In this document: in pieces, positions 9,036 to 18,400 of the stretch
How the letters are laid out: each line of letters begins with the position of its first letter
How positions within the stretch are numbered: the stretch's first letter is position 1
Assembly (NCBI RefSeq): GCF_002959965.1
Contig: NZ_PREV01000027.1
Location: forward strand, 1,426,001 to 1,490,000
Direction: 5' to 3'
Source: Microbulbifer pacificus
GTDB taxonomy: Bacteria; Pseudomonadota; Gammaproteobacteria; Pseudomonadales; Cellvibrionaceae
DNA: 64,000 nucleotides
Program-made: the position numbers and the translations under genes
The notes under the pieces: model-generated
Told to the model about the DNA's origin: nothing
The model's database searches: none
What the model saw: the letters and a program-made list of their open reading frames with translations, nothing else

Positions 9036-9058
9036 CGGCACACCCTCAGGGTGTGCCG
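9036..9058. repeat. 10-bp hairpin after the sigma-factor gene
   Basis: CGGCACACCC-TCA-GGGTGTGCCG, a perfect stem with a three-base loop, 23 bases after the sigma gene stop. It lacks a U-tract; it could be a weak or Rho-assisted 3' end. Confidence 0.7.
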
Positions 9059-9159
9059 CTTGCGATCACCCCGATAACGGCTAACCTTGCAGAGACCGGT
9101 CTCTTCGTGAGGCCCGGTGTTTAAAAGCAATAACTGGCGAATCAACTGGCAACAGCACC

Positions 9160-9771
9160 ATGTCCCGCTCCCCATCAGGCGTACTCACACGACTTCGATT
9201 CCTCTGGATATGTGTTCTTTGTGTCCCCGTGCTGACCGCTGTCCATGTGCATGCGCAGACACCGTCAAAAGGGGGCGGGATGGAGGGTTCCCAGGAGCTC
9301 ATCCTGAGCGGCGGCAAAGGGCTCGGGGATGCGCTGATCCAGCAAAAATCCATTGCCGGCTCCAACATGGTGGGCGCCAACTGGTCCTACATGTTTTACG
9401 ACTATCCGGGCAATCACCACTTCCAGTGGTGGGCCCAGGTGAGCTACAGCTATATGTGGCACGACTACCGCGGCAAGGACCAGAAGCAACAGATCTGGGA
9501 ATTGAAACCCGTGGTGCGCTGGTATCCCCGCCCGGAGGCCGAGGGATTTTTCGGCGAAGCGGGCGTTGGTGCGGCCTACCTCGACGAGCGCAGCTTTGGT
9601 CAGATCGACCTCTCTACCAATCTGAATTTCTCGCTCCATTTCGCCGCTGGCTACACCCTGCAAAACGGCGACTCCCTGTCTTTGCGCTACAGCCACTTTT
9701 CCAATGGCTACACCAACACCCCCAACCCCGGATTCGATTTCGCATCCCTGAACTGGCACAAGAAATTTTGA
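9160..9771 (+). CDS. pagL: Lipid A 3-O-deacylase, PagL family
   Basis: PagL is an outer-membrane beta-barrel that removes the 3-O-linked acyl chain of lipid A and so tunes endotoxin and envelope permeability. The protein has 203 residues: a signal peptide (hydrophobic stretch ending VHVHAQ), then alternating beta strands. The C-terminal block contains the PagL catalytic motif RYSHFSNGYTNTPNPGFDF, with the His and Ser of HFS. The acidic partner appears to be Asp where PagL usually has Glu. It ends in an aromatic residue (KKF), typical for barrel insertion. It is followed after 219 bases by a glycosyltransferase, consistent with LPS work, though no operon is implied. Confidence 0.85.
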   Translation: MSRSPSGVLTRLRFLWICVLCVPVLTAVHVHAQTPSKGGGMEGSQELILSGGKGLGDALIQQKSIAGSNMVGANWSYMFYDYPGNHHFQWWAQVSYSYMWHDYRGKDQKQQIWELKPVVRWYPRPEAEGFFGEAGVGAAYLDERSFGQIDLSTNLNFSLHFAAGYTLQNGDSLSLRYSHFSNGYTNTPNPGFDFASLNWHKKF

Positions 9772-9990
9772 TGCGCGTACTCGACGTTCCGCGCAATAAA
9801 ACAGTCATGTTTCAATAAGATTCCTGTCATACAGAACGATGACAATAGCGTCCTCCTTGAACAGCCAGACTTGGCTGACTGTATGACGCCGTAGCTGTAC
9901 CGGCCAATCCCGGTAACCTGCCCAACCGCAATAACAATCACCGCGGTAAGCAACATCGCGGCGCGTGGAAGATACCGGACCTGTAGCCGC

Positions 9991-11004
9991 ATGATTCACA
10001 CCATCTGCCACCTGATCGCCAGCCGCGAGCACGGAGGCCTGGAAAAACACGTTGCCGATCTGTCGCGCTGGCAGGCACGTAATACCGATGCCCACGTCGC
10101 CGTTATCGCCCACCCCAGATATCTACCGACGCTGGATGAACGTATTCAGTTCATTCCACTCAACACCGACCGCAGCCGCCATCATCCCAATCTGGTATGG
10201 CGCCTTGCCAGCCTGATCCGCAAGGGCGGCTACCAGATCGTGCACGGGCACGGTTCAAAATCCGCACAGCTGATGGCCGCCGTTCAACCCTACACGGAGA
10301 CCCGCCAGGTCATCACCCGACACAACGTGCGACACCCGCGGGACAAGCTCGCCAGCGCATTCGATGCGCGTATCGCCATCAGCCACAATACCGTCGCAAA
10401 TTCCAAACTGGAGTGGACCATTATTCCCAACGGAGTTGAATGGTCGGCGCCCGCGGCCAATGCCCCTCTGCTGGGACTACCCCCGTGCGATGAACCAACC
10501 CTGCTGGTGGCGAGTCGCCTGATCAAGGCGCGCTGCGTAGATAAACTGATTGCGGCCCTGCCCCTGTTGCCGGGTGTCCGCTTGATGGTACTGGGTGATG
10601 GACCGGAGAAAGAAGCTCTGCAACAGCAGGTCAACAGTCTGCAACTGGAAGCGCGGGTGGTCTTTTTTGCGGGGAACAATGCAGTGGCAAATTTCATCCA
10701 GGCCGCGGATCTGGTGATTATCCCGGCGGCGGCCGAGGGCACCCCCTACACACTGCTGGAAGCCCTACTGCACGGCACCCCGGTGATCGCCGGCGCGAGC
10801 GGAAATGTGATCGACTACTTGCCGAAGGAATACCTGCTGCACGAGATCGAACCCACCCCTATCGCAGAAAAAATACACGAAGCATTAAAGAGCACGACAC
10901 TGAACGCGGATTTCGCTCCACTGTTTGCCCGCGCGCAGGAGGAATTCACGCTGGATTCCATGGCGCAGGCCACATGGCAGGTTTACAGCGATTTGATTGC
11001 CTGA
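9991..11004 (+). CDS. Glycosyltransferase family 4 protein
   Basis: A 337-residue GT-B fold transferase, probably moving a sugar from a nucleotide sugar to a lipid or glycan acceptor at the cytosolic face of the membrane. The N-terminal domain has the acceptor-side signature HLIASREHGGLEKHV and HGHGSKSAQLM. The C-terminal donor-binding domain has VLGDGPEKEAL, and the GT4 motif PAAAEGTPYTLLEALLHGTPVIA with the Glu-x7-Glu spacing expected for sugar-nucleotide contact. It is convergent with a second GT4 gene, 15 bases between stops. Candidate role: lipopolysaccharide core or surface-glycan assembly. The acceptor is unknown. Confidence 0.85.
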   Translation: MIHTICHLIASREHGGLEKHVADLSRWQARNTDAHVAVIAHPRYLPTLDERIQFIPLNTDRSRHHPNLVWRLASLIRKGGYQIVHGHGSKSAQLMAAVQPYTETRQVITRHNVRHPRDKLASAFDARIAISHNTVANSKLEWTIIPNGVEWSAPAANAPLLGLPPCDEPTLLVASRLIKARCVDKLIAALPLLPGVRLMVLGDGPEKEALQQQVNSLQLEARVVFFAGNNAVANFIQAADLVIIPAAAEGTPYTLLEALLHGTPVIAGASGNVIDYLPKEYLLHEIEPTPIAEKIHEALKSTTLNADFAPLFARAQEEFTLDSMAQATWQVYSDLIA

Positions 11005-11019
11005 CGACACAGAGGTGAA

Positions 11020-12231
11020 TCAAGCCGTCTCAACGACATCTGGCCCATCGTTGGCTACGCGCTCTTCACGCAGCAATCGGAACCAGCTCACGGCCTGTGC
11101 CGTGGTTTCCGCCAGGCTGAAGCCGGTGAAATTTACATTGAGTGGATTGTCCAGGATGGACATACAGGTGTCGGTAAGCTGGGCCAACTGTGCGGCGCCA
11201 TTCTTACTCCCACAATCCGGTAATACCCCCTGCGGGAAACATTGCTGCAACAACTCAACACCGGTACCCGCGAGCGCCACCGCCGGGCAGCCCATCGCCA
11301 GCGATTCGGTCACGATACGGCCCGTGGCTGCCGGGTTGTCCGCCAGATCCAGAGTTACCCGAGCACTCGCATAGAGTTCGCGCATATCCCGGCGGGCGCC
11401 AAGAAACAGCACGTGTTCAGCAAGCCCCATCGCCTCCGCACGATGCTCGAGATTGCGGGCAAACTTTTCGTGCCCCGCCGCGACCTCGCCAACGATCAGT
11501 CCAAAGGCATCCGGGCGCACCTGTTTCAGTGCCGCTAACAATTCCAGAAAGCGCTCCTGGCCATTCCCCGGCGCGATCGGCGCAGGTAACAGCAACCAGT
11601 TGCGCCCTTCCAGTTGTGGAAACTGATTGAGCAACTTCTGGTGCCAGTGGCCGGATACCGGCGCACGCCGATCCAGCTCGCGGATGTTCACCCCGCGATA
11701 ATGCACCCGCAGCCCCGGGTTTTCCGCTGCCCCATCGCCCACAGAAGTTGTGTGCAACGTATCAAAGACCGCCCCGTGGCGCTGCCGTAGGTCTCGCGCC
11801 AGAGCCTGAGAAGAAGCCAATACCAGCTCACCGCGTACCAGTGCAGTGCTCGTTCGCCCGCGAAGGAGACCACCTGCTGGCAGGGTATGCAATACGGTAA
11901 CAAAACGTGGACGCGTCACCTCCGGCATGGACTGCCAGACCTTCCAGCCATGCCAACTGCACAGCGCGTCGCGGGCCAACAGGATGTCCACGTGCAAGGT
12001 TTCCAGCAACCGGCGCAACTTGCCGTGGAGACGGGCATTAAAAAAACGCTTGTGGTCGACGGGTAGCTCGTGGTGCTGGCAGTTGTGCAATGTCAGGCGA
12101 GACACCAGGGACCCACCCGCGGAAATCACGATGGATTCATGCCCCTGTCTGGCGAGCTCCTGGGCGAACTCCAGCGCTTCTTGCGCCAGCTCCCCGCCTT
12201 CCAGAGAGGGCACCAGTTGTACAATGCGCAT
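11020..12231 (-). CDS. Glycosyltransferase family 4 protein
   Basis: A 403-residue GT-B protein related to WaaG-type core transferases. It begins MRIVQLVPSLEGGELAQEAL (glycine-rich acceptor loop), carries NWLLLPAPIAPGNGQERFLELLAAL at the linker to the donor domain, and ends with a GT4 block LADNPAATGRIVTESLAMGCPAVALAGTGVELL. I use the ATG at 12231, where similarity starts; the frame opens 36 bases earlier. It is convergent with the preceding GT4 gene and divergent from the TraB gene. With pagL nearby, an LPS role is plausible but not shown. Confidence 0.82.
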   Translation of the reverse strand: MRIVQLVPSLEGGELAQEALEFAQELARQGHESIVISAGGSLVSRLTLHNCQHHELPVDHKRFFNARLHGKLRRLLETLHVDILLARDALCSWHGWKVWQSMPEVTRPRFVTVLHTLPAGGLLRGRTSTALVRGELVLASSQALARDLRQRHGAVFDTLHTTSVGDGAAENPGLRVHYRGVNIRELDRRAPVSGHWHQKLLNQFPQLEGRNWLLLPAPIAPGNGQERFLELLAALKQVRPDAFGLIVGEVAAGHEKFARNLEHRAEAMGLAEHVLFLGARRDMRELYASARVTLDLADNPAATGRIVTESLAMGCPAVALAGTGVELLQQCFPQGVLPDCGSKNGAAQLAQLTDTCMSILDNPLNVNFTGFSLAETTAQAVSWFRLLREERVANDGPDVVETA

Positions 12232-12495
12232 AGCCGAGCAAACTCCATTCCACAATTTAACAACCACTCATACCACCCGCCCGTCGTTCCACACAAGGTC
12301 ATTTTTACTGTGGAGCAGGCACCGGAAACCATCGAGAAGACGTCCTCCCGAACACCGGTATTCCGGCGCGTAGCGGTGCCATGATTGTACCGCTGAAATC
12401 TACGCCACGGCGCACAATTTTCGTAACGGCGACATAAATCACAAGCCGCGCGGAATCCGGTAGAATTTTCCCACCGGAAACCCGAGGAACGCCAT

Positions 12496-13434
12496 ATGGA
12501 ACTCTTCAGTAAAGCCCGCAAGTCCGCTTTCCTGCCCCGCCATCCCAAAATCTTCAGCCGCCATCTATGGCTGCTCTCGCTGTTTTTGGTCCTGATAGCC
12601 TCCCACGTCTCTGCAGCCGACGACCGGGGCCTCATGTTTCTCGCCACAAAGGGGGAAAGAACGGTTTATCTTCTGGGTTCAATCCATCTCGCCGACCAGA
12701 GCTTCTACCCGCTCCGGGAGAGTATCCGCGATGCCTATGCGGACAGCGATGCACTGGTAATCGAGGCGGACGTAGTCGCCATGGAATCCGACCCCCGGCT
12801 GCAACAACAAATAATGCAGGAATCTTTTTACCCGCCAGGCGACCAATTGAAAAATCATATATCTCCCGCCGTGTATAGTGCCCTGCGCACATGGCTTCAG
12901 AAGCGCCAGATTCCGGAACCCCATTTCAACCGGATGCGTCCAGCCATCGCCATGATCACACTGAGCCTGGTGGAAATGCAGGCTCGCGGTCTCGACCCTA
13001 ACGCCGGTATCGACCGTCACTTTCTGCTTCAGGCGCACCAGCGCAGTAAACCCATCCTGGAATTGGAAAGTGTCATGCAGCAGCTTCAGCTGCTGAACAG
13101 TCTGGAAAAACCGGAACTGTATCTGCAACAGACTTTGGACCAGCTGGAGGAAATGGACCGGTTTGTACCGCGCATGACGTCCGCCTGGAAAGACGGCGAT
13201 GAACAGGCACTCTACGACCTGGTATTTCGCGAGGGTATCGACGAGCACCCGGAGCTGGAACAACTGCACGAGCGGCTGTTCTATCAACGCAACCGCGAGA
13301 TGGCAAAAAAAGTCCAGTCCTTCAGCCAGCAGCACAAAACATTGTTTGTCGTCGTTGGCGCGGGCCATCTGGTAGGTGAAAAATCCGTCATCACCCACCT
13401 GAACTCAGCCGGATTCACCATTCGGCGGATCTGA
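12496..13434 (+). CDS. TraB/GumN-family protein
   Basis: A 312-residue exported or membrane-anchored member of the TraB/GumN (erythromycin-esterase/Tiki-like) superfamily. A hydrophobic signal (LWLLSLFLVLIASHVSA) precedes the first conserved box VYLLGSIHLADQSFYPL, with the GSIH metal-site motif; the closing box FVVVGAGHLVGEKSVITHL carries the second GxxH. Tiki homologues are metalloproteases, so a periplasmic peptidase role is possible; in bacteria it is unproven. The start has GAGGAA at good spacing. A porin remnant lies just downstream. Confidence 0.8.
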   Translation: MELFSKARKSAFLPRHPKIFSRHLWLLSLFLVLIASHVSAADDRGLMFLATKGERTVYLLGSIHLADQSFYPLRESIRDAYADSDALVIEADVVAMESDPRLQQQIMQESFYPPGDQLKNHISPAVYSALRTWLQKRQIPEPHFNRMRPAIAMITLSLVEMQARGLDPNAGIDRHFLLQAHQRSKPILELESVMQQLQLLNSLEKPELYLQQTLDQLEEMDRFVPRMTSAWKDGDEQALYDLVFREGIDEHPELEQLHERLFYQRNREMAKKVQSFSQQHKTLFVVVGAGHLVGEKSVITHLNSAGFTIRRI

Positions 13435-13590
13435 CCCCTCCTCCACCGCAGGAACTAAACTGACGGGGCACGCCACCGGATCGTGGCCATACACAGATGA
13501 CCATTGGTCAGGCTGGAGAATCAGCATGGTCAGGGAAGACCGCTTCGCGAAGGTAGCGCCTATCGCGGTGCGCATCAGCCTCACCACGGT

Positions 13591-13940
13591 CTGTGCGGGA
13601 ATTGCCACCATACCGACGACCAGAATCCGCACACCTGGTACATCCAGGGAAGCTGGATACTGAGCGGCGAACACAAACCCTGTGATCAAAAAAAGGGGGA
13701 TTCAAAGAGTCTATACCCAACGGGAACGGTTGGCTGGACGGCGCCTGGGAACTGGTGTTGCGCTATGACACCGCCAAAAATAAGGAAATTGCAGGACTTG
13801 AAGCCAGCAGTGCCATTTTCGGCCTCAACTATTACGCAAATTCCAATGTGCGTTTTATGCTGAATCTGACGTTTGGTGAAGATGCATTTACCGGAGACGA
13901 CACCATCCAACTCGCCATGCGTGCCCAGATACACTGGTAA
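13591..13940 (+). pseudogene. Truncated, frameshifted copy of an O/P-type porin C-terminus
   Basis: The translation in two frames matches the last third of the intact porin at 14110-15351. The first frame (about 13600-13690) gives DQNPHTWYIQGSWILSGEHK; the second (about 13700-13940) gives GAWELVLRYDT, then ASSAIFGLNYYANSNVRFML and ending RAQIHW. The frame changes at an A7G5 run (13688-13699). No N-terminal two-thirds remains between here and the TraB stop. It is best read as a relic of a tandem porin duplication. A single-base error in the homopolymer would join the two frames but would not restore the missing start. Confidence 0.8.
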
Positions 13941-14042
13941 CACCAATCACGCCATACCGCTTATCTCACACTGTTACAACCGTGGGTAATCAGAGACATG
14001 TCATTTTTTGACAACGAAATATTGCAAATATGCTTCTGATTT

Positions 14043-14069
14043 TTGACGAAGGATTGGAACTGCTAGTAT
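14043..14069 (+). promoter_or_regulatory. Candidate promoter of the O/P-type porin
   Basis: TTGACG (14043-14048) and TAGTAT (14064-14069) are separated by 15 bases, shorter than ideal, about 40 bases before the start codon. An alternative TTGACA sits at 14008-14013. No Pho box could be made out. Confidence 0.35.
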
Positions 14070-14109
14070 TCGCCGCCAATGAAACACCCCCGGATACAGG
14101 ATCTAGCAT

Positions 14110-15351
14110 ATGCACTGTCTTTACAAAAGCCTGATGGCCGCAGCCATAACCGGTCTACTGACAGGGACCGCCGCAGCCGACCAGGCAGAAACCAAGGGCA
14201 ATCTGGAAATCACCTCAGAAGACGGAAACTTTTCCGCATCCCTCGGCGGCAGGATCCATTTCGATACCTATCTTTTCGACAACGATCTTGAAGACGCCAT
14301 CAGCACCACGGAATTCCGTCGCGCGCGCATCACCCTTAAGGGCAATATTTACGATTGGAGCTATGTACTCGAACAGGACTTCGCCGGCGGCAGCACCCTG
14401 AATGGCTTCCGCGACGTATACCTCGCCCACACGTTCCTCAATGGCGAAGTGCGTATTGGCCAGTTCAAACCGTTTCGCTCCATGGCGGAGATGACCAGCT
14501 CCAATGAACTCACCATGCTGGAACGCCCCTTCTCCAGCGCCACAGGCCTGTACGACGGCAATCAGTTCCAGCAGGGTATTGGCTGGACCGGCGTGCTGGA
14601 CTGCTTCACCCTGGGGATGATGGCATTCAACCTGCGCGACGCGGCTACACCCCGCAATGAAGGTGTGGGCGCCGCGGGTCGCCTGTCATGGGCCCCGATC
14701 AACACCGATCACGAGACCCTGCACCTGGGCACCTCGATCAGTTATGAAAACGCCAACCAGAATTCCAGCGACCTGCTTGCGGAAGCCGACTATGCCGGTC
14801 GCCGCGGCCCATCTCAGCTGATGGCTCTCACGCCCGGTGATCTGGGGGGGGACGTTGCTACCGCAGCGCTGGAGCTCGCCGGCAGTTACGGCCCACTGTA
14901 TCTACAGGGAGAGTATGCGATTGGCAGCTTCGAGGGAGACTATTACCTGTCGGAAGCAGGGTTTGAGGATGAATTCGGTGCGCCGGCCCCCTTCTTCTGC
15001 GATCCGCAATTTGGCTGCTTCATTGGGGACCAGACCATCCACACCTGGTACATACAGGGCAGCTGGATGTTGACCGGTGAACACAAGACCTACAGCAAAA
15101 AACGCGGTGCCTTCAGCTCTGCTAAACCCAGTGGAGATGGGCTGTGGGGAGGCGCCTGGGAGTTGACCTTCCGTTACGACACCATGGAAAACCGGGATTT
15201 CGAACACCTGCAGGCCAGCAGTACGATCATCGGCCTGAATTTCTATGCCAACCGCAATGTCCGCTTTATGCTGAACTACACCATGGGTGACGATGATTTC
15301 ACCGGAGATGGCACCGACCAATTGGGGCTGCGGGCACAGATCGGCTGGTAA
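14110..15351 (+). CDS. O/P family outer-membrane porin
   Basis: A 413-residue beta-barrel of the OprO/OprP (phosphate-selective porin) family for passive uptake of small anions or other solutes. A signal peptide ends at TAAA or nearby. Near the N-terminus FSASLGGRIHFDTYLF and EFRRARITLKGNIYDWSY are typical first strands; VRIGQFKPFRSMAEMTSSNE carries the family motif around the pore loop. The end RFMLNYTMGDDDF... AQIGW finishes with an aromatic residue. An unusual loop FFCDPQFGCF has two Cys that could form a disulfide. Selectivity cannot be inferred. An almost perfect hairpin terminator follows. Confidence 0.88.
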   Translation: MHCLYKSLMAAAITGLLTGTAAADQAETKGNLEITSEDGNFSASLGGRIHFDTYLFDNDLEDAISTTEFRRARITLKGNIYDWSYVLEQDFAGGSTLNGFRDVYLAHTFLNGEVRIGQFKPFRSMAEMTSSNELTMLERPFSSATGLYDGNQFQQGIGWTGVLDCFTLGMMAFNLRDAATPRNEGVGAAGRLSWAPINTDHETLHLGTSISYENANQNSSDLLAEADYAGRRGPSQLMALTPGDLGGDVATAALELAGSYGPLYLQGEYAIGSFEGDYYLSEAGFEDEFGAPAPFFCDPQFGCFIGDQTIHTWYIQGSWMLTGEHKTYSKKRGAFSSAKPSGDGLWGGAWELTFRYDTMENRDFEHLQASSTIIGLNFYANRNVRFMLNYTMGDDDFTGDGTDQLGLRAQIGW

Positions 15352-15370
15352 AGCCACAGCAAGCGCAAAT

Positions 15371-15399
15371 AAAAATGGCGAGCTGAGCTCGCCATTTTT
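15371..15399. terminator. Intrinsic terminator after the porin (bidirectional)
   Basis: AAAAATGGCGAGC-TGA-GCTCGCCATTTTT: a perfect 13-bp stem with flanking A and T runs. It can serve the porin on plus and the indolepyruvate oxidoreductase on minus. Confidence 0.92.
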
Positions 15400-15457
15400 A
15401 TTTGCCGAGGGAAACAGTAGCGTTGAGCCGCTGTATTACCCACAGAATGTCGGCACC

Positions 15458-18400
15458 CTACCCCACTTGTTGCGCTTTGGCTGGATCAAACACTTCCACC
15501 GGGGTCGTCGCATCCTTCACACCCGCCATGGGGTTATAGAAACGCTGCAGCGACAGCAGTTTCAGCTGATTTGCTTTCTCAACGTTCGCTTCCTTGATCA
15601 GCCCGTAGCCGCGAATCATGTCGGGATAGGAAAGTAGCTCCAGCGCGGCAGCGTGGTTTTCCGCATTGAGTTTGCCAATCACTTCGTTGGTCAGTTTTTC
15701 GTATTCGGCGATCAGGGCGCGCTCCATTTTGCGCTCAGCGGTATACCCGAAAATATCCAGCGCGGAACCGCGCAGAAAGCGGAACTTTGCCAACACACCA
15801 AATGCGCGGTGCATCCAGCCACCAAACTTCATCTTACGCGGACGCCCGAGGTTCTTATCAAAGCGACTCAATAGCGGCGGTGCAAGGTTGAATTCCAGCT
15901 CGAAGTCTCCAGCAAAATTCTCCCGCAGCGATTCCACAAAGCGCCCATCGCTGTATAAACGGGCCACCTCGTACTCATCCTTGTAAGCAAGCAGTTTGGC
16001 ATAGTTTCTCGCCACCACTTCCGCCAGTGCTTCACTGCCCGGCACTTTCAGGATTTCCGCCGCTTTCACCCGGTCGACCAGGGTGCGGTAACAGCGCGCC
16101 AACGCGACATTCTGATAACCGGTGAGATGCGCCATCCGGTGCGCCACAATATCTTCAAGTCCCTGGGGCAGCGATTTTTCTTCGCGCTTGGCCAAAAGGT
16201 GATCCAGCGCCGGCCTGTCGGCGGCCGCGAGACGACCTGCGGCAAACCCCTGCAGGTTTCCTTCCACGGCCACGCCATTCAGTTCAATGGCCTGCTGAAT
16301 GGAGGAGAGGCCGAGGGGAATCAGGCCTTTCTGCCAGGCAAAGCCGAGCATAAAAATATTTGCCGCCAGGGTATCGCCGAGAGCCGCTTTGGTGAGGGTG
16401 TGCCCCTCGACCACATCCAGTTCGAGCACCGCGTCTTTGATGGTATCGAGTACCGCCTGAGGCGAATGAATATCTTCTCGACCCAGTACCGAGGCTGCGG
16501 TCGGGCTCAGGTGGGTATTCACCACCGCTCGACTCAGGGTTTCATCAAGTTTGGCAAGACTCGCCGACAGATTGCCGGCGGCAATCAGGTCACAGGCCAT
16601 CAGCGCATTTGCGCGGCCATCGGAAATGCGCACCGCCTGCAGAGCCTCTGGGCGCTCGGCAAAACGTACGTGGGAGTAAACCGCTCCGCCCTTCTGCGCA
16701 AGGCCGGTCTGATCCAGGGTGCTGCAGGCGCGGCCCTCAATGTGCGCCGCCATTGCCAGCAGTGCGCCGATGGTCACCACGCCGGTACCGCCAACACCGG
16801 TTACCAGCAGATTAAAGGGTTCGGAGAGATCCGGCATCTCCGGTGTCGCGAGTTTGTCCGCCGCCTGGCACAGGGCATCGCCGACACCGGCGCGCTTGTT
16901 CAATTTGCCACCTTTTACGGTGACGAAAGACGGACAGAAACCGCTCACACAGGACATATCCTGGTTACACGAGGTCTGGTTGATCCGGCGCTTGTCGCCA
17001 AACGCGGTGTCCACTTTCTCCACCGCGATACAGCTGGACTGGGTAACACAGTCGCCACAGCCCTCACATACCAGCTCATTGATAAACGGGCGTCCTTCCG
17101 CCTTTGGCAGCAGGCCACGCTTGCGCTTGCGGCGCAGTTCGGTGGCACAGGTCTGGTCGTAGACGATGACGGTACAGCCCGGTTCATCCCGCAATTCCTT
17201 CATCACGGAAGGCATATGATCGCGGTGACGGACTTCCACTTCGCTGGGGAAATTCAATGCACCCTTGAATGTGCCGCGGTTGTACTTTTCCGTGTCATCC
17301 ATTACCAGCACGACCTTCTTCACCCCTTCCGCCAGCACCTGACGGCAGATCATATCCGGGCGCAGTTCGCCGTCATGGGGCTGGCCGCCGGTCATGGCAA
17401 CGGCATCGTTGTACAGAATTTTGTAGGTGATATTCACCTTCGCGGCCACTGAGGCGCGAATGGCAAGAATACCGGAGTGGAAGTAGGTTCCATCACCGAG
17501 ATTGACGAACACATGAGGTTCGCTGGTAAAGGCCGCCTGACCAATCCAGTTGACGCCCTCGGCTCCCATCTGGGTAAAGGTGAAGGTCTCGCGGTCCAGC
17601 CACTGCGCCATGTAGTGACAGCCGATACCCGCCAGCGCACGGCTACCTTCCGGCACGCGGGTCGAGCGGTTGTGAGGACAGCCGGCACAGAACATGGGCA
17701 GACGCGCGACGCTGGAGCCCGCTTGGGCGGAGATCCGCTCCGCCAGTGCGTCGAGTCGCATCAGGCGGTGCCGGGCGCGCTCGTGCAGCCGCTCTTCACC
17801 CAGCAGATAACCCAGTACCTGAGCGACAACGGCGGGAGAGAGTTCGCCGTACATGGGCAGCAGCGGATTGTCGTGCTCGTCTACCTTGCCAAGAATGCGC
17901 GGGAAATGTGGGTCACGCACATGTACGTTATACAGCTCTTCTTTCAGCTGCACTTCCATCAGGCTGCGTTTTTCTTCGAGCACCAGCAGGCTGTCGAGCC
18001 CGCGGGCAAACTCCTGAATTCCGGGTACGTCCAGTGGATAGGTCATACCCACTTTGAGGATGCGGATGCCCAGTGCACGGGCACGCTCTTCATCAATACC
18101 CATGTCCTCGAACGCCTGCATCAGATCCAGATGGGCCTTGCCGGCAGTGACGATACCGAGGGTGGCATCGGGGTTATCGAGTACCAGGCGGTTGAGCTGG
18201 TTGGCGCGGGCAAACGCCAGCGCCGCCGGGCGCTTGTAGCGCCACAAGCGCTCTTCCTGTTCGAGGGGATTGTCCTGTTTGCGGATATTGAGCCCCCCTT
18301 CCGGGCGCTCAATCTCGGGATAGACAAACGAAACGCCATCGGGGTCCACCTCGACCGTCGATGCACTATCCATATTCTCGGCCAGGGTAATCATCGCCAC

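Larger units (their letters stand above)
13435..14109. other. Gene-poor interval with the porin relic and the porin promoter region
   Basis: Between the TraB stop and the intact porin there is no complete gene. The left part (13435-13590) shows nothing recognisable on either strand. The centre is the porin relic. The right part (13941-14109) is AT-richer and holds two -35-like hexamers, TTGACA at 14008 and TTGACG at 14043. Confidence 0.6.

Noticed and set aside
13405..13689. Minus-strand frame over the porin relic
   Set aside because: No similarity to a known family and no RBS; the plus-strand match to the intact porin explains the sequence.
13504..13863. Possible small plus-strand gene
   Set aside because: Its only recognisable part is the porin fragment, and it changes frame, so it is recorded as a pseudogene.
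16127..17452. Long plus-strand open frame inside the indolepyruvate oxidoreductase gene
   Set aside because: Shadow of a GC-rich gene with conserved TPP and iron-sulfur motifs on the minus strand.
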